Positions 53,180-63,531 are shown, counted from the first letter of the stretch. The stretch: 64,000 nucleotides of DNA from Paenibacillus sp. 1_12 (GCF_900114475.1 NZ_FOTE01000006.1:346351-410350); one strand, 5' to 3'. A program made the numbers and translations. The notes: generated from the letters alone by a model not told the origin.

Positions 53180-54094
53180 ATGGAATCTCTATTTGATGTA
53201 GGTATTATCGGCGGTGGACCGGCAGGTCTGAATGCAGCCCTTATGCTGGGAAGAGCAAGAAAGACTGTCGTGGTCATAGATGAAGAACGTCCAAGAAATC
53301 GGGTCACTCATGAATCCCATGGTTTTCTTACCCGAGACGGCATCACGCCAAGCGAGTTTCGGAGAATTGCAAGGGAACAAGTTGTCGCTTATCCCTCCGT
53401 TCGTTTTGTTGCAGACCGTGCTATAACGATCGTGGGTTTAGATGGGAATTTTCAAATAACTACCGCACAAGGGATCACCTTCCGTGTCAAAAAGCTGCTT
53501 TTTGCAACTGGGATGAAGGATGCTCCTCTCGGCATTGAGGGATTGACCGATGTATATGGAAAGAGCGCCTTCGTATGCCCCTATTGTGACGGCTGGGAAT
53601 TGAGAGATCAGCCTCTCGTTCTGATTGCCAGCGGCGCCAAAGCCTTCCACATGGCCAAAACATTGCCTGGATGGTCTCGCCACTATACAATCTGCACGAA
53701 TGGACCCGATGGTTGGACCGACGAGCAGCGTAACGAGCTGCAACAGCATAACGTTCCTGTTTTCGATCATCCGATCCTGCGCATTGACTCCCAGGAAGGT
53801 CAAGTACAGCAAGTCGTCCTACATGACGGCACAGCCATTCCGTGCACAGGAATTTTTTTCGCGCCGAAGCTTGTTCCAGGTTCGGACTTACCAGGAGCAA
53901 TTGGCTGCCAAATCACAGAAACAGGAGTTGTCATTGTCGATAGCTTCGGTAAAACCAATATATCAGGAGTTTACAGTGCCGGAGATTCAGCATCGGAATT
54001 ATATCAACTGATTGCAGCTGCATCGGCGGGATCAATGGCTGCAATGGCGATCAATGGCGAGCTGCTTACAGAGGCTTGGAACAACGGTATTTAA
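53180..54094 (+). CDS. Thioredoxin-reductase-like FAD/NAD(P) oxidoreductase
   Basis: 304 residues from ATG 53180; the ATG at 53171 is too close to the GGGAGG site. FAD motif VGIIGGGPAGLNAALMLGRA, redox centre FVCPYCDGWE (CxxC intact), and C-terminal SGVYSAGDS. The NAD(P)-binding part IASGAKAFHMAKTLPGWS has lost the usual GxGxxA glycine pattern, so the electron donor may differ from NADPH, as in some ferredoxin- or deazaflavin-dependent relatives. Monocistronic. Confidence 0.82.
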   Translation: MESLFDVGIIGGGPAGLNAALMLGRARKTVVVIDEERPRNRVTHESHGFLTRDGITPSEFRRIAREQVVAYPSVRFVADRAITIVGLDGNFQITTAQGITFRVKKLLFATGMKDAPLGIEGLTDVYGKSAFVCPYCDGWELRDQPLVLIASGAKAFHMAKTLPGWSRHYTICTNGPDGWTDEQRNELQQHNVPVFDHPILRIDSQEGQVQQVVLHDGTAIPCTGIFFAPKLVPGSDLPGAIGCQITETGVVIVDSFGKTNISGVYSAGDSASELYQLIAAASAGSMAAMAINGELLTEAWNNGI

Positions 54095-54155
54095 GCCTTT
54101 TATCCACCATGCACATATTCCAATAAATGCTCTGCATCCTATGGGATAAGGGAGT

Positions 54156-54198
54156 GTCTGAGCTTGGCTTCCCTAATATCCTACAGACAGTCTCAGAC
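54156..54198 (+). terminator. Terminator-like hairpin
   Basis: GTCTGAG pairs with CTCAGAC around a 29-base loop, 60 bases after the oxidoreductase stop; weak T tract. Confidence 0.4.
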
Positions 54199-54315
54199 TT
54201 AAAAATTTTCGATGGCGCCGATTTTGTGTAATAATAGAAACTGGCATTATTTGCTTGCCTAGATCGATGTGGACAAAATCGGTTTTCTTGTCGAAAACTT
54301 TATTGAGGTGCAGAT

Positions 54316-55173
54316 ATGATTACAATCGGCTTAACCGGATTCGGTGACCATGAAGAATTATATGGCAAGCTTACTCAAGCGAAACGGCTGCCTACTTATA
54401 GCGAGCATTTCCCCATCGTTGAGCTGGATAGCCCCTTTTATGCCGTACAGCCAGTAAAAAACTATGTAAAATGGGTTCATGACACCCCGAAGGATTTTGG
54501 ATTCATCGTAAAGGCCTATCAGGGAATGACCGGGCACCTGAGGGGAAAGAAAAACTTTTTCGAAACAACGGATGCCATGTACGAAGCGTTTCATGTATCC
54601 ATCCAGCCGGTCATTGATGCCGGGAAACTGACGATGGTTCTGTTTCAATATCCGCCTTGGTTCGAGTGCAGCCGTGAAAATGTTGCTGTACTTCGTGATA
54701 CGCGAAAACGGATGGGCAGTGTGCCTTGTGCGCTCGAATTTCGAAACCAGAGCTGGTACGCTCCCGAATTTCGCGAGCGGACGCTCGATTTCATGAGCAA
54801 AGAGAACTGGATTCATACTGTAGTTGATGAACCGCAAGCAGGAACGGGCTCCATACCGATCGTAGCGGTAGCGACTTCCTCCGAGATCACCTATGTGCGC
54901 ATGCATGGCCGCAATGTGCAAGGCTGGCACCAGAGCAACCACCCTGATTGGCGCCTTCTCCGTTATTTGTACCGCTACAATACGCAAGAATTGACGGAAT
55001 GGCGTGACAGGCTGCTTGAATTGGAAAAGTCCTGCAAACACATTTACGTCGTCTTCAATAACAACTCCGGCGGTGACGCAACGGATAATGCCAAGGAACT
55101 TATGCAGATGCTCGGTCTCAAAACTCAGGCTTTGCCACCCAAGCAGGCCGATTTATTTGAGGATATTTTATAA
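54316..55173 (+). CDS. DUF72 (YecE-like) protein
   Basis: 285 residues with TTGAGGTG upstream. The DUF72 TIM-barrel pattern is plain: MITIGLTGFGDHEELY, PIVELDSPFYAVQPVKNYVK, FGFIVKAYQGMTGH, VLFQYPPWFECSRENVAVLR, CALEFRNQSWYAPEFRE, VTYVRMHGRN-like TYVRMHGRNVQGW and YVVFNNNSGGDATDNAKEL. The family is widespread and uncharacterised. Stand-alone gene. Confidence 0.88.
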   Translation: MITIGLTGFGDHEELYGKLTQAKRLPTYSEHFPIVELDSPFYAVQPVKNYVKWVHDTPKDFGFIVKAYQGMTGHLRGKKNFFETTDAMYEAFHVSIQPVIDAGKLTMVLFQYPPWFECSRENVAVLRDTRKRMGSVPCALEFRNQSWYAPEFRERTLDFMSKENWIHTVVDEPQAGTGSIPIVAVATSSEITYVRMHGRNVQGWHQSNHPDWRLLRYLYRYNTQELTEWRDRLLELEKSCKHIYVVFNNNSGGDATDNAKELMQMLGLKTQALPPKQADLFEDIL

Positions 55174-55307
55174 AAATTGAGGAAAAATATGAGCTTATTA
55201 ATCCATTTAATCGGGTATAAGGGGGAGCATTGGACTCGTTAAGGATGATATCCTGCGGATTCACGAGCTTGCATGAGAAAATCAAACTGAAGGAGTTCAA
55301 TGCTCAT

Positions 55308-56084
55308 TCATTTAAATTGTGACATATATTCAAATGCGGTTGTTCCATAAACACTTTTAAAATGTTTATTTAAATGGGTTAAATCAACAAAACCGCATGC
55401 AGCAACTGCTGAATAAATATCTCTACTTTTTTCGATTAACTGCTTTGCACGTTCGATTTTGCAGTTAAGAAAGTATTGATAGGGTGAAATTCCAGTATGT
55501 GACTTGAATAATCGGATAAATTGAAACTTAGATAAGTGAAGCTCGTTGCTGATCTCGTCGAGCTTAGGCACCTTTTCCAGATTGGTATGCAGCATGTCCT
55601 TTGCTTTGCAAATTAACGCGTTATCCTTCTTATCGTCTGTCGAAAACTTCGTTTGAATGAGGCTATCTGTGAGGGACAGAAGCAACTCACTGCATAATGC
55701 CTCGTCTTTTTCGCTCAATATTGCATGGGAAAGACTTAATATTCGTTGTTCAATTCGATCATTATAAATAATCGGGTTTGAAAATCGTACGGTATCTTTT
55801 TTTTCAATAATTTCCAAAAGCAATTGTGGCTCAATATAGAGCATGACATAATCCAGTCCGGTCTTATCATGTGCCATTCCGTCATGGGCCTGTTCCGGAT
55901 TAAAAAGCATGACTCCATTCTGATAGGATAATTGTAAACTGCCCTCTAAGTTATACTCTTGAATCCCGCGTACCGTTACTCCAATGGCATACTCCTGGTG
56001 AGAGTGTTTTTTATACGTAAAATCAGTAATACTTGCTGATAACGCTGTAATTCCCGCAGATTTTTTATAAATAAATCTGTTCAT
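55308..56084 (-). CDS. AraC family transcriptional regulator
   Basis: 258 residues from ATG 56084, eight bases after GAGG; the GTG at 56093 is too close. N-terminal cupin (KHSHQEYAIGVTVRGIQEY, GVMLFNPEQAHDGMAHD), C-terminal DNA-binding domain (VPKLDEISNELHLSKFQFIR LFKSHTGISPYQY; YSAVAACGFVDLTHLNKHFK). It follows the LysE-type exporter gene by 24 bases in the same direction, an arrangement typical of amino-acid exporters under an AraC-type regulator. Confidence 0.87.
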   Translation of the reverse strand: MNRFIYKKSAGITALSASITDFTYKKHSHQEYAIGVTVRGIQEYNLEGSLQLSYQNGVMLFNPEQAHDGMAHDKTGLDYVMLYIEPQLLLEIIEKKDTVRFSNPIIYNDRIEQRILSLSHAILSEKDEALCSELLLSLTDSLIQTKFSTDDKKDNALICKAKDMLHTNLEKVPKLDEISNELHLSKFQFIRLFKSHTGISPYQYFLNCKIERAKQLIEKSRDIYSAVAACGFVDLTHLNKHFKSVYGTTAFEYMSQFK

Positions 56085-56108
56085 TCCATTCACCTCTTCG
56101 TAAACTAC

Positions 56109-56684
56109 TTACATCCAAATCATGATAGCAGCATAAGCAAGACACAAAGCCATCAAAACATTAACAATCTTATTATATTTCTGTAAAAATAACTTGAAGA
56201 TCTTACCGAAAAGAACCCATGTCACAAATGCTAAAAATCCAATGACCGTGATAACGATAATGCTTATTGTTACAGCAGGGCTCGAGCTATAGTGGGGCAT
56301 AATAAAACTTGGAATAACAGTCAATGTAAATAACACGACCTTTGGATTTACAAACTGCGCAAGAAAGCCAGATATAAAAGTAGCCGTTTGGTTTACCGTT
56401 TGGTTTGATGCATCCATTTTGTAGATTTTAAAAGCAAGATAGAACATATACACGGTTCCGATGATTTGCATCACAATTGTTATTTTCGGCATAATCGTGA
56501 TGAGGATCGTATTCAGCATTGCAGAAATAATAAGTAATAAGCCAAAACCAACAGTTGCTCCATAGGTATATTTCATCGCCTTTTTTGTCCCAAAATTATT
56601 AGCGGTGGATAATATAACGATATTGGTCGGTCCAGGTGTAAACGTAGCAATCATACAGTAAATCAAAAAAGATGTAATATCCAT
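56109..56684 (-). CDS. LysE/RhtB family exporter
   Basis: 191 residues, six membrane helices, with AAGGAGG before the ATG. Family signature at the N-terminus: IATFTPGPTNIVILSTANNF GTKKAMKYTYGATVGFGLLL. A conserved ISGFLAQFVNPKVVLFTLTV loop is also present. Proteins of this family export amino acids or homoserine-like compounds. Operon with the downstream AraC gene. Confidence 0.9.
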   Translation of the reverse strand: MDITSFLIYCMIATFTPGPTNIVILSTANNFGTKKAMKYTYGATVGFGLLLIISAMLNTILITIMPKITIVMQIIGTVYMFYLAFKIYKMDASNQTVNQTATFISGFLAQFVNPKVVLFTLTVIPSFIMPHYSSSPAVTISIIVITVIGFLAFVTWVLFGKIFKLFLQKYNKIVNVLMALCLAYAAIMIWM

Positions 56685-56821
56685 GAGAAACCTCCTTCCA
56701 GGCTATTCTCATATATTACATCTTAGAGTAAAGACCCTATAGTATATTATTGCAGATATTGAGAGTCTTCCACCATGGATCTGTTTGGCAAATAAATGGT
56801 TGTTTTTATTTTTAAACCTTT

Positions 56822-57715
56822 TTATGCTCTTAGGCGCTTTATATCTTGTCTAGGTGGAAAGCCAAACATGCGAGAATATTCGCGGCTGAATTGCGAGGGG
56901 CTTTCATAGCCTACTCGAAATGCCACATCAGCGGCATCTGCTGATTCGGTTAATAATAGGCGACGTGCTACTTGCAATCGCAGCTGTTTTTGAAATTGAA
57001 TAGGGCTCATTGCAGTTACCTCTTTGAAGTGTCTGTGAAACGAAGAAATACTCATACTGGCTATTTCTGCAAGCTCTTCAATTCGTAAAGGTTTATCATA
57101 GTTATTGCTAATTTGTTCGATAGCATCCCTAATTCCATAGGTGCAGCTTCCTTCCATTGCGATCTGTGCCAGCGCAACTCCATACTGCCCTTGCAGAAGC
57201 CTGAATAGAATTTCCTTTGTGTAGATAGGAGCAAGGAAAGGAATATCTTTCGGATTGTCCAGCAAACGAGCTAATCTGAGAATTGAATCCATTATAGGTA
57301 ACTCCATCTCACCGACAAACATTGCTCGCTCAGCATTTCCTTTCGGGGTGATACGAATTTTAGAATCACTTAAAACCTCCAAGATTTCACTCGCCGTAAA
57401 TTCAAGTCTAAAACCCAAATACGGAATGTCGGAAGAAGCTTCAGTGACTTGGGCAGTAACCGGCAAGTCAACGGATGCAATAAGGTAATCTGCAGGATCG
57501 TACTTAAAGCGCTCCTGTGCCAGCCATACCTCCTTCGCCCCTTGAACCACAATGCATAAGGAAGGTTTGTAAACTCCGTAACTTGGTCCGGTCAATTTAG
57601 AGCGACGTATGAAAAATAAAGTCGGAATGGCTGTTGCGTGAACACCGTCCTGGACTGAATACCGCTTAATTAGTTTGGCAAGTTCATTCTGCTGTTTAGT
57701 TATTATTTCAGACAT
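56822..57715 (-). CDS. AraC family regulator with AraC_N (PF06719-like) domain
   Basis: 297 residues with AAGGAGG upstream. N-terminal PSLCIVVQGAKEVWLAQERFKYD and VDLPVTAQV are hallmarks of the AraC_N group. C-terminal helices LRIEELAEIASMSISSFHRHFKEV and DVAFRVGYESPSQFSREYSRMFG are the two HTH motifs. Genes of this group often control adjacent aldo/keto reductases or oxidoreductases; here an aldo/keto reductase gene stands divergently at 57899. Confidence 0.9.
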   Translation of the reverse strand: MSEIITKQQNELAKLIKRYSVQDGVHATAIPTLFFIRRSKLTGPSYGVYKPSLCIVVQGAKEVWLAQERFKYDPADYLIASVDLPVTAQVTEASSDIPYLGFRLEFTASEILEVLSDSKIRITPKGNAERAMFVGEMELPIMDSILRLARLLDNPKDIPFLAPIYTKEILFRLLQGQYGVALAQIAMEGSCTYGIRDAIEQISNNYDKPLRIEELAEIASMSISSFHRHFKEVTAMSPIQFQKQLRLQVARRLLLTESADAADVAFRVGYESPSQFSREYSRMFGFPPRQDIKRLRA

Positions 57716-57898
57716 AAGATCCTCCTTGTTCCGTCATTCCTTATAATTCGATTATATTCCATTTTCGTCAGTTACATAAGTGTATCGAGAGGATTAGGCA
57801 ATCATTTGGCATGAATGGGATAACGGTCGCTTTTTCATCTGTTGCATAATAAAGTTATACCCCATTAACAAAAGGGGAACAAAGGAGTGTATCGACAA

Positions 57899-58879
57899 AT
57901 GGAATATGTGAAACTTGGAAATACAGGCTTGGATGTATCCCGGCTTTGTCTTGGCTGTATGAGCTTTGGTGTAGCAGAGCGGTGGCATCATCCATGGATA
58001 CTTGATGAGGAGCGCAGTCGTCCTATTATAAAAAAAGCCATTGAATTAGGTATCAATTTTTTCGATACGGCGAATGTGTATGCAGACGGAACCAGTGAGG
58101 AAATTATTGGACGGACTCTAAAGGATTATGCCAATCGGGATGAAATTGTCCTCGCGACAAAAGTGCATGGACGTATGCATCAAGGTCCAAATGGTGCAGG
58201 GCTTTCCCGAAAGGCAATCATGAGTGAGATTGATAAGAGTCTTAAGAGACTGGGAACCGATTATGTTGACCTTTATCAAATCCACCGCTGGGATTACAAT
58301 ACTCCCATTGAAGAAACGATGGAAGCATTGCATGATGTTGTGAAGGCTGGTAAGGCAAGATATATTGGTGCTTCTGCCATGTACGCATGGCAGTTCCTAA
58401 AGGCATTACATGTAGCCGAGAATAATGGATGGACCCGGTTTGTGTCGATGCAGAATCATTTGAACCTCATCTATCGTGAAGAGGAGAGGGAGATGCTGCC
58501 ACTTTGTAAGGAAGAAAAAATCGGTGTGATTCCGTATAGCCCGCTTGCATCAGGAAGACTGACGCGGGATTGGTCGGAAACAACGCTTCGTTCCGAAACC
58601 GATCAAGTTCAAAAATCTAAATACGATGCGACTGCAAGTACTGATCGATTGATTGTGGAGCGCGTTGCGGCAATCGCAGAAAAACGTGGTGTTCCCCGCG
58701 CTCAAATCGCTCTTGCCTGGTTGTTGCAGAAAGAACCGGTAACAGCTCCCATTATCGGTGCTACGAAAATGTCTCATCTCGAAGATCCGGTAGCTGCTCT
58801 ATCTATTGCGTTAACACCAGAAGAAATTGTGTCGCTCGAAGAGCCGTATGTTCCCCATTCAGTAATTGGTGCAGTTTGA
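57899..58879 (+). CDS. Aldo/keto reductase
   Basis: 326 residues from ATG 57899. (beta/alpha)8 AKR with catalytic tetrad visible: Asp in NFFDTANVYADG, Tyr in the same motif, Lys in VLATKVHG, His in LYQIHRWDYN. NADP-binding C-terminal part: VIPYSPLASGRLTRDWSETT and PIIGATKMSHLEDPVAAL. It resembles YajO/YhdN-type general reductases. Divergent from the AraC regulator at 56822. Confidence 0.92.
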   Translation: MEYVKLGNTGLDVSRLCLGCMSFGVAERWHHPWILDEERSRPIIKKAIELGINFFDTANVYADGTSEEIIGRTLKDYANRDEIVLATKVHGRMHQGPNGAGLSRKAIMSEIDKSLKRLGTDYVDLYQIHRWDYNTPIEETMEALHDVVKAGKARYIGASAMYAWQFLKALHVAENNGWTRFVSMQNHLNLIYREEEREMLPLCKEEKIGVIPYSPLASGRLTRDWSETTLRSETDQVQKSKYDATASTDRLIVERVAAIAEKRGVPRAQIALAWLLQKEPVTAPIIGATKMSHLEDPVAALSIALTPEEIVSLEEPYVPHSVIGAV

Positions 58880-58891
58880 TATAAGAAACGA

Positions 58892-58927
58892 CAAGAACGC
58901 CCTTATCCATTATCATGAGCGTTCTTG
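58892..58927 (+). terminator. Rho-independent terminator
   Basis: CAAGAACGC pairs with GCGTTCTTG, 13 bases past the aldo/keto reductase stop; T tract poor. Confidence 0.65.
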
Positions 58928-59036
58928 AATATCGGGCAGTGAAATCTGTATGCTGATTGCAGAAGTAAGTGAAAAATTACGCTTCTTTCGATCGTAGTAC
59001 ATGGAATCCACCAAGGAAACGAAGGAGGATTAGAAG

Positions 59037-59329
59037 CTGTATACTCGGTTAAAAAAACTATTTGCGATCAAAGGATACAGTTTATTCGTCATTTGTATGC
59101 TGCTGCGCTGCCTAATTCACCGGGGCTGTCCACAACCATCTATTCCAACGGGTCCATTATTGGTAGGTTAGTGGGAAATTTGGGCGGTGGTATCATCGCC
59201 CAGTTTGCAGGGTTTCGTCATATTTATTGGGTGTGTTTGGCAATTGTGATTCTATCACTATTTATCTTATGGAGAACAAGACCTCATGAGGAAATGGAAG
59301 CACACACAGGACACACTCGGTCCGGGTAG
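59037..59329 (+). pseudogene. MFS sugar-efflux-type transporter with large internal deletion
   Basis: Behind GGAGG, codons from 59037 read YTRLKKLFAIKGYSLFVICM, a normal MFS N-terminus. About 20 codons on, the frame changes, and the rest (from about 59093) reads ALPNSPGLSTTIYSNGSIIG RLVGNLGGGIIAQFAGFRHI, the last helices of a SetA/SotB-like transporter, ending at 59329. Some 280 residues are missing between them. It cannot be functional. Confidence 0.8.
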
Positions 59330-59450
59330 TCTGCAATAGAGTGTTGTAAAAATGCATCACTTACCCGTACGTTCTATAAACGCGCCGCGAATGCGTGGGC
59401 CTGTTATGGATGTAATGAATAAGATCAAACCGATTTACAGATAATTTTAA

Positions 59451-60320
<870 letters not shown>

Positions 60321-60537
60321 CCATACCATCCTTCGAAAAACTGCTTGATACATCTTATCTTTATTCTCATAAGTAATCGCTATCTCACTATGAAGCTTCC
60401 TGGTGTTATTTGTCCTTGAATAGAAACCACTTACTGATCGTCAATAACACTAAATTTAATAATCTTTCCAAAGGAAGCATCAGGAAATAGGTTGCTTCTG
60501 ATGAACTAGCAACAGTGTGCAATGGGCAATCATCCTT

Positions 60538-61248
60538 TTACGAACTAGTGGAAGGGATAACTGGGCTATCTGAAATCGTTCCGTCAGGGCTCATAACAAA
60601 TATGTAAACTTGATTATCTTTAGGATTAACATAAGATATCGAATACATATATAATTTATTATCCTTCCATTCCATATATAAATAAGCTCCAATTTTTTTG
60701 TTAATCAGACCATCGTGGTCAATAGCATAATCAGCATGATCAGGAAAATAATCTTCACGATTATAACCAGACACTTTGAAATATTCATATTTCCAATAGG
60801 AGTCACTTCCATCTTCTGAATCACTATTATGTGCTATCTCAAATTTTTCTATAAATAATGCTTGTACCTCTTCCTTCGTTAATCCCAACTTTAATTTGTC
60901 TTTTATTTCATTCATTTCTTCAATTATCATTTGATCTCTTTCACTGCCAGCACCCTCGTTTCCACTAGCAGATGTTATCGTGATGGTTTTTGTAGCTTCG
61001 TTCCACTGGACTTGTCCGCCTGTTGCCTCAACGACTGCTTTGACAGGCAGATAAGAGGTGCCATTAAAGATGACCGGAGCTAGTACAGCGCCATCACTGT
61101 CTTTGGGCGTCCAAACTTTACTGTTGAGCGTAAACTTGAAATCGTGATTTAAGTACGCTTGGATGCTTTCCACACCTCCGGACGCATAGCAGGTAATCCC
61201 AATTGCTATACTGCAAGCACTGATAACCGCAATTTTCTTCCATTTCAT
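60538..61248 (-). CDS. Secreted protein with copper amine oxidase N-terminal (stalk) domain
   Basis: About 236 residues; start at the second ATG (61248) because the first overlaps the ribosome site. Signal peptide KWKKIAVISACSIAIGITCY ASG. The stalk domain follows: FNGTSYLPVKAVVEATGGQV QWNEATKTITI. The rest (about 110-236) is acidic with LGLTKEEVQALFIEKFEIAH and a beta-rich end; no motif known. Similar in plan to the protein at 397, but with a different C-terminus. Confidence 0.75.
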   Translation of the reverse strand: MKWKKIAVISACSIAIGITCYASGGVESIQAYLNHDFKFTLNSKVWTPKDSDGAVLAPVIFNGTSYLPVKAVVEATGGQVQWNEATKTITITSASGNEGAGSERDQMIIEEMNEIKDKLKLGLTKEEVQALFIEKFEIAHNSDSEDGSDSYWKYEYFKVSGYNREDYFPDHADYAIDHDGLINKKIGAYLYMEWKDNKLYMYSISYVNPKDNQVYIFVMSPDGTISDSPVIPSTSS

Positions 61249-61254
61249 TTTCAT

Positions 61255-61549
61255 TCACCTTCCAGTTATTTATATTTTTATCAAGTTTTTATTTGAAGGT
61301 ATGAAGGGTTGTTGCACCTGTATTTAACTCTCTCCGTTAGTATGCAATATCCAGAAACGAGATGGACTTCAACATTTATACGGTAATTACTGGGAAAATG
61401 TTGCAATACTTATTGAAGTATCCTGCCCTCTAGTTCAATAAAACGAGCAGGCTGCCGTGGCGCCTGCTCTTCATGTTCTACTCAGCTATAGTTCCCCCGT
61501 TAGCGCGGTGTTGCATCCGATCCACCGCTATGCTTGCGTTTTGCTTCTT
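61255..61549. other. Intergenic region
   Basis: Holds the leader of the stalk-domain gene and a GC-rich hairpin at 61445-61469 (GAGCAGGC/GCCTGCTC). No other feature seen. Confidence 0.4.
61445..61469 (-). terminator. Hairpin, possible terminator
   Basis: GAGCAGGC and GCCTGCTC with a 9-base loop; on the minus strand the next bases are GTTTTATTG, so it could end the gene at 61550. Confidence 0.5.
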
Positions 61550-62017
61550 TTAATATTCTCCCTTAATTACAAAATACGTGCCTCGAATTGTTCCAGCTAG
61601 TTTTGACTTCTGTCTAGCAAACTTAAACTTCTTCTCTTCTAGCTCCTTTGGTACCTCCATCCCCTCAGAAAGCTTAAAACCAACGGCCCGCTTCTTAGGG
61701 TTATCAACCGTATACAGGACGTTGACTGCTAGACCATCCTCATAAAAGACGAAGGTCCATTTGATATTTTCCACTTGAAGACTCGAAGTTTCTAAAGGTT
61801 TGGCCGCAAACTCAATATCACGTTCTTCTTTCAAAACTCTGTTCACATAATCAAGGGTCTCCTGGCTTTCACTAGCTGGTACCACCGTAAATTCATGCTT
61901 GTATTTGTTCATGAAGTAACGAGCTTCATTCGCACGTAAACCAGCAAGCGCATCTGCTACAGGTGAAGATTCTAAACCAACCGTAGACACATTTTTAAAG
62001 TCAACGATATAGGACAT
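61550..62017 (-). CDS. Hypothetical protein
   Basis: 155 residues from ATG 62017 with AAAGGAG upstream. It begins SYIVDFKNVSTVGLESSPVA and later reads NIKWTFVFYEDGLAVNVLYT VDNPKKRAVGFKLSEGMEVP; mixed alpha/beta, soluble, without motifs known to me. The neat ribosome site and a downstream hairpin support expression. Confidence 0.65.
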   Translation of the reverse strand: MSYIVDFKNVSTVGLESSPVADALAGLRANEARYFMNKYKHEFTVVPASESQETLDYVNRVLKEERDIEFAAKPLETSSLQVENIKWTFVFYEDGLAVNVLYTVDNPKKRAVGFKLSEGMEVPKELEEKKFKFARQKSKLAGTIRGTYFVIKGEY

Positions 62018-62160
62018 TTTTACCGCTCCTTTTATCACTTTTTTATATCAACAGGAATCCACATCTCAATAAAAACTAAGCCGTTCGGATTATGTTGATT
62101 CGAGTCAATCAAGATTCGATTATATTGGCAACGATAGTTCAAGCAATTGAATTATTTGTT

Positions 62161-62183
62161 AGCTTGCAATTATGTTGCAAGCT
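62161..62183. repeat. Perfect hairpin AGCTTGCAA / TTGCAAGCT
   Basis: 9-bp stem with loop TTATG between the hypothetical gene and the broken SRPBCC gene. Could act as terminator for either side, although neither strand has a T tract. Confidence 0.4.
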
Positions 62184-62231
62184 TGTCCCATTGTTGCGAA
62201 CAAAGCATTGAATATCTGAATCAGAATTGTA

Positions 62232-62633
62232 TTACAATTCAACCAATACTTTTTCAAGCTGTCCGCACATGCTCGTCCAGCCGTATTTTGCGCCTCCGAG
62301 CGCTTGAACTTTGCTGAAGTCGGTTTGATCCAGATGCAGATGAACAGTTCCGTCTTTATTTTCTCGCAATGTCCAGATGATCGAAGTGTTCTCTCCGCCG
62401 CTGTCCCAAGTATACGTCAAACGGTGCGGCTCGACTACTTCCAGCACTTCACAATGGATGATGCCATCCCACCCTTCGACCGGTTCCCTTCGGAACTGAA
62501 AACGGTGGCCTACAATTGGTTTGAAATCGTTGTCCATGTCCCATTTCGCCAGCTTATCGGAGTCGGTCAAGTCGTTCTACATCTGCATGATTGAACTTTT
62601 GAACAGAAAATCGAGCGACAGATCTTGCTTCAT
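62232..62633 (-). pseudogene. SRPBCC/AHSA1-like gene interrupted by an amber codon
   Basis: The ATG at 62633 overlaps the ArsR stop (ATGA) and the frame is otherwise open to 62232, but codon 19 is TAG (62577-62579). Around it the sequence reads SSIMQM-stop-NDLTDSDKLAKWDMDN. Relatives have a Trp at such a place (for example a VWNALTD-type segment), so TGG to TAG is the simplest explanation. The remaining 112 codons match the AHSA1/START-like fold (FKPIVGHRFQFR, TYTWDSGGENTSIIWTL). Without suppression or reinitiation the protein is lost. Confidence 0.75.
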
Positions 62634-62962
62634 TCCTGTTCATCCTTAAGAAGTTGATCCAAACGAACCATATTTTGTTTCCAAAATTTCTCGTAGAACG
62701 ACAACCAATCCTGAAGCTCCTTCAGCGGTGCGGGATTGAGACGGTTTCGCGTCTCACGGCCGACTTTACGCTCACTCACGAGGCCGGCTTGCTTCAAAAT
62801 CGTCAAATGCTTGGAGACTGCGGTTCGGCCCATCGCAAAATGCGTAGTTAACCGATTGAGCGGCAATTCTTCCGCATCCGCCAGCAGTCGAATGATTTCA
62901 CGCCGGGTCGGATCGGCCACGGCATAGTAGACGTCCCGTGTCTGTGCAACTGCGCTCATCAT
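62630..62962 (-). CDS. ArsR family transcriptional regulator
   Basis: About 110 residues; GGGAG upstream of ATG 62962. Winged helix: VADPTRREIIRLLADAEELP, LNRLTTHFAMGRTAVSKHLT, ILKQAGLVSERKVGRETRNR, then LNPAPLKELQDWLSFYEKFW, the typical ArsR subtype paired with SRPBCC proteins. No metal-binding Cys box, so it is not a metal sensor of the ArsR/SmtB kind. Translationally coupled to the broken SRPBCC gene. Confidence 0.9.
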   Translation of the reverse strand: MMSAVAQTRDVYYAVADPTRREIIRLLADAEELPLNRLTTHFAMGRTAVSKHLTILKQAGLVSERKVGRETRNRLNPAPLKELQDWLSFYEKFWKQNMVRLDQLLKDEQE

Positions 62963-63072
62963 CACCCACTCCCTCGCATGAAATGAAATTACACCAAATG
63001 GTACCTTTATTTTAGGACACTATATAGAGTCCCGTCAACAAGAAACATCCACCTTCTCTCCTTAGCCAAGCC

Positions 63073-63485
63073 ATGAAGGCGTATACAGTCTTTGAATGCG
63101 GGCCATTCACAACGGCGCGGTATCGGAGACTACGCTCCACCTCGTACACTTGCGCGCGAGTCAAATTAACGGTTGCAGCACTTGCGTGGAATCCGGTGCA
63201 TTGTATGCCAAGAAGGCTGGTGAATCGGACAATCGCTTATTTGCTGTTGCAGCCTGGCGGGATTCACCGCACTTTACAGACGCCGAACGTGCTGCTTTGG
63301 CATTAACTGAAGCGATAACCAAGCTCAGTGATCGAGAAGACCCGATACCAGACATAATTTGGGATGAAGCAACCGGCATTTCGAAGAAACCGCCTTGGTT
63401 GCCCTGATTCTCTCGGTTGGCTACAACCAACCTGTTTAATCGTCTCAACGTCACAACCAGACAAGTTGCGGGTTCTTGGGGTTGA
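63073..63485 (+). pseudogene. Carboxymuconolactone decarboxylase/AhpD-like gene with several frameshifts
   Basis: The pieces read in different frames: RIQSLNA; AIHNGAVSETTLHLVHLRAS QINGCSTCVESGALYAKKAG through FTDAERAALALTEAITKLSD; HFEETALVALILSVGYNQP; NLFNRLNVTTRQVAGSWG. Together they match an AhpD-like protein with its CxxC centre (CSTC). At least three frame changes are needed (near 63100, 63375 and 63437), so the gene is dead. Confidence 0.8.
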
Positions 63486-63531
63486 ATGCCAGTGCCAAGT
63501 TTTGCTTGAAAGAATATTAGGAGGGAGTGTT

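Noticed and set aside
55174..55307. Short plus-strand frames after the DUF72 gene (for example starting MISCGFTSLHEKIKLKEF)
   Set aside because: Under 30 codons, no ribosome site, and they run into the convergent AraC gene.
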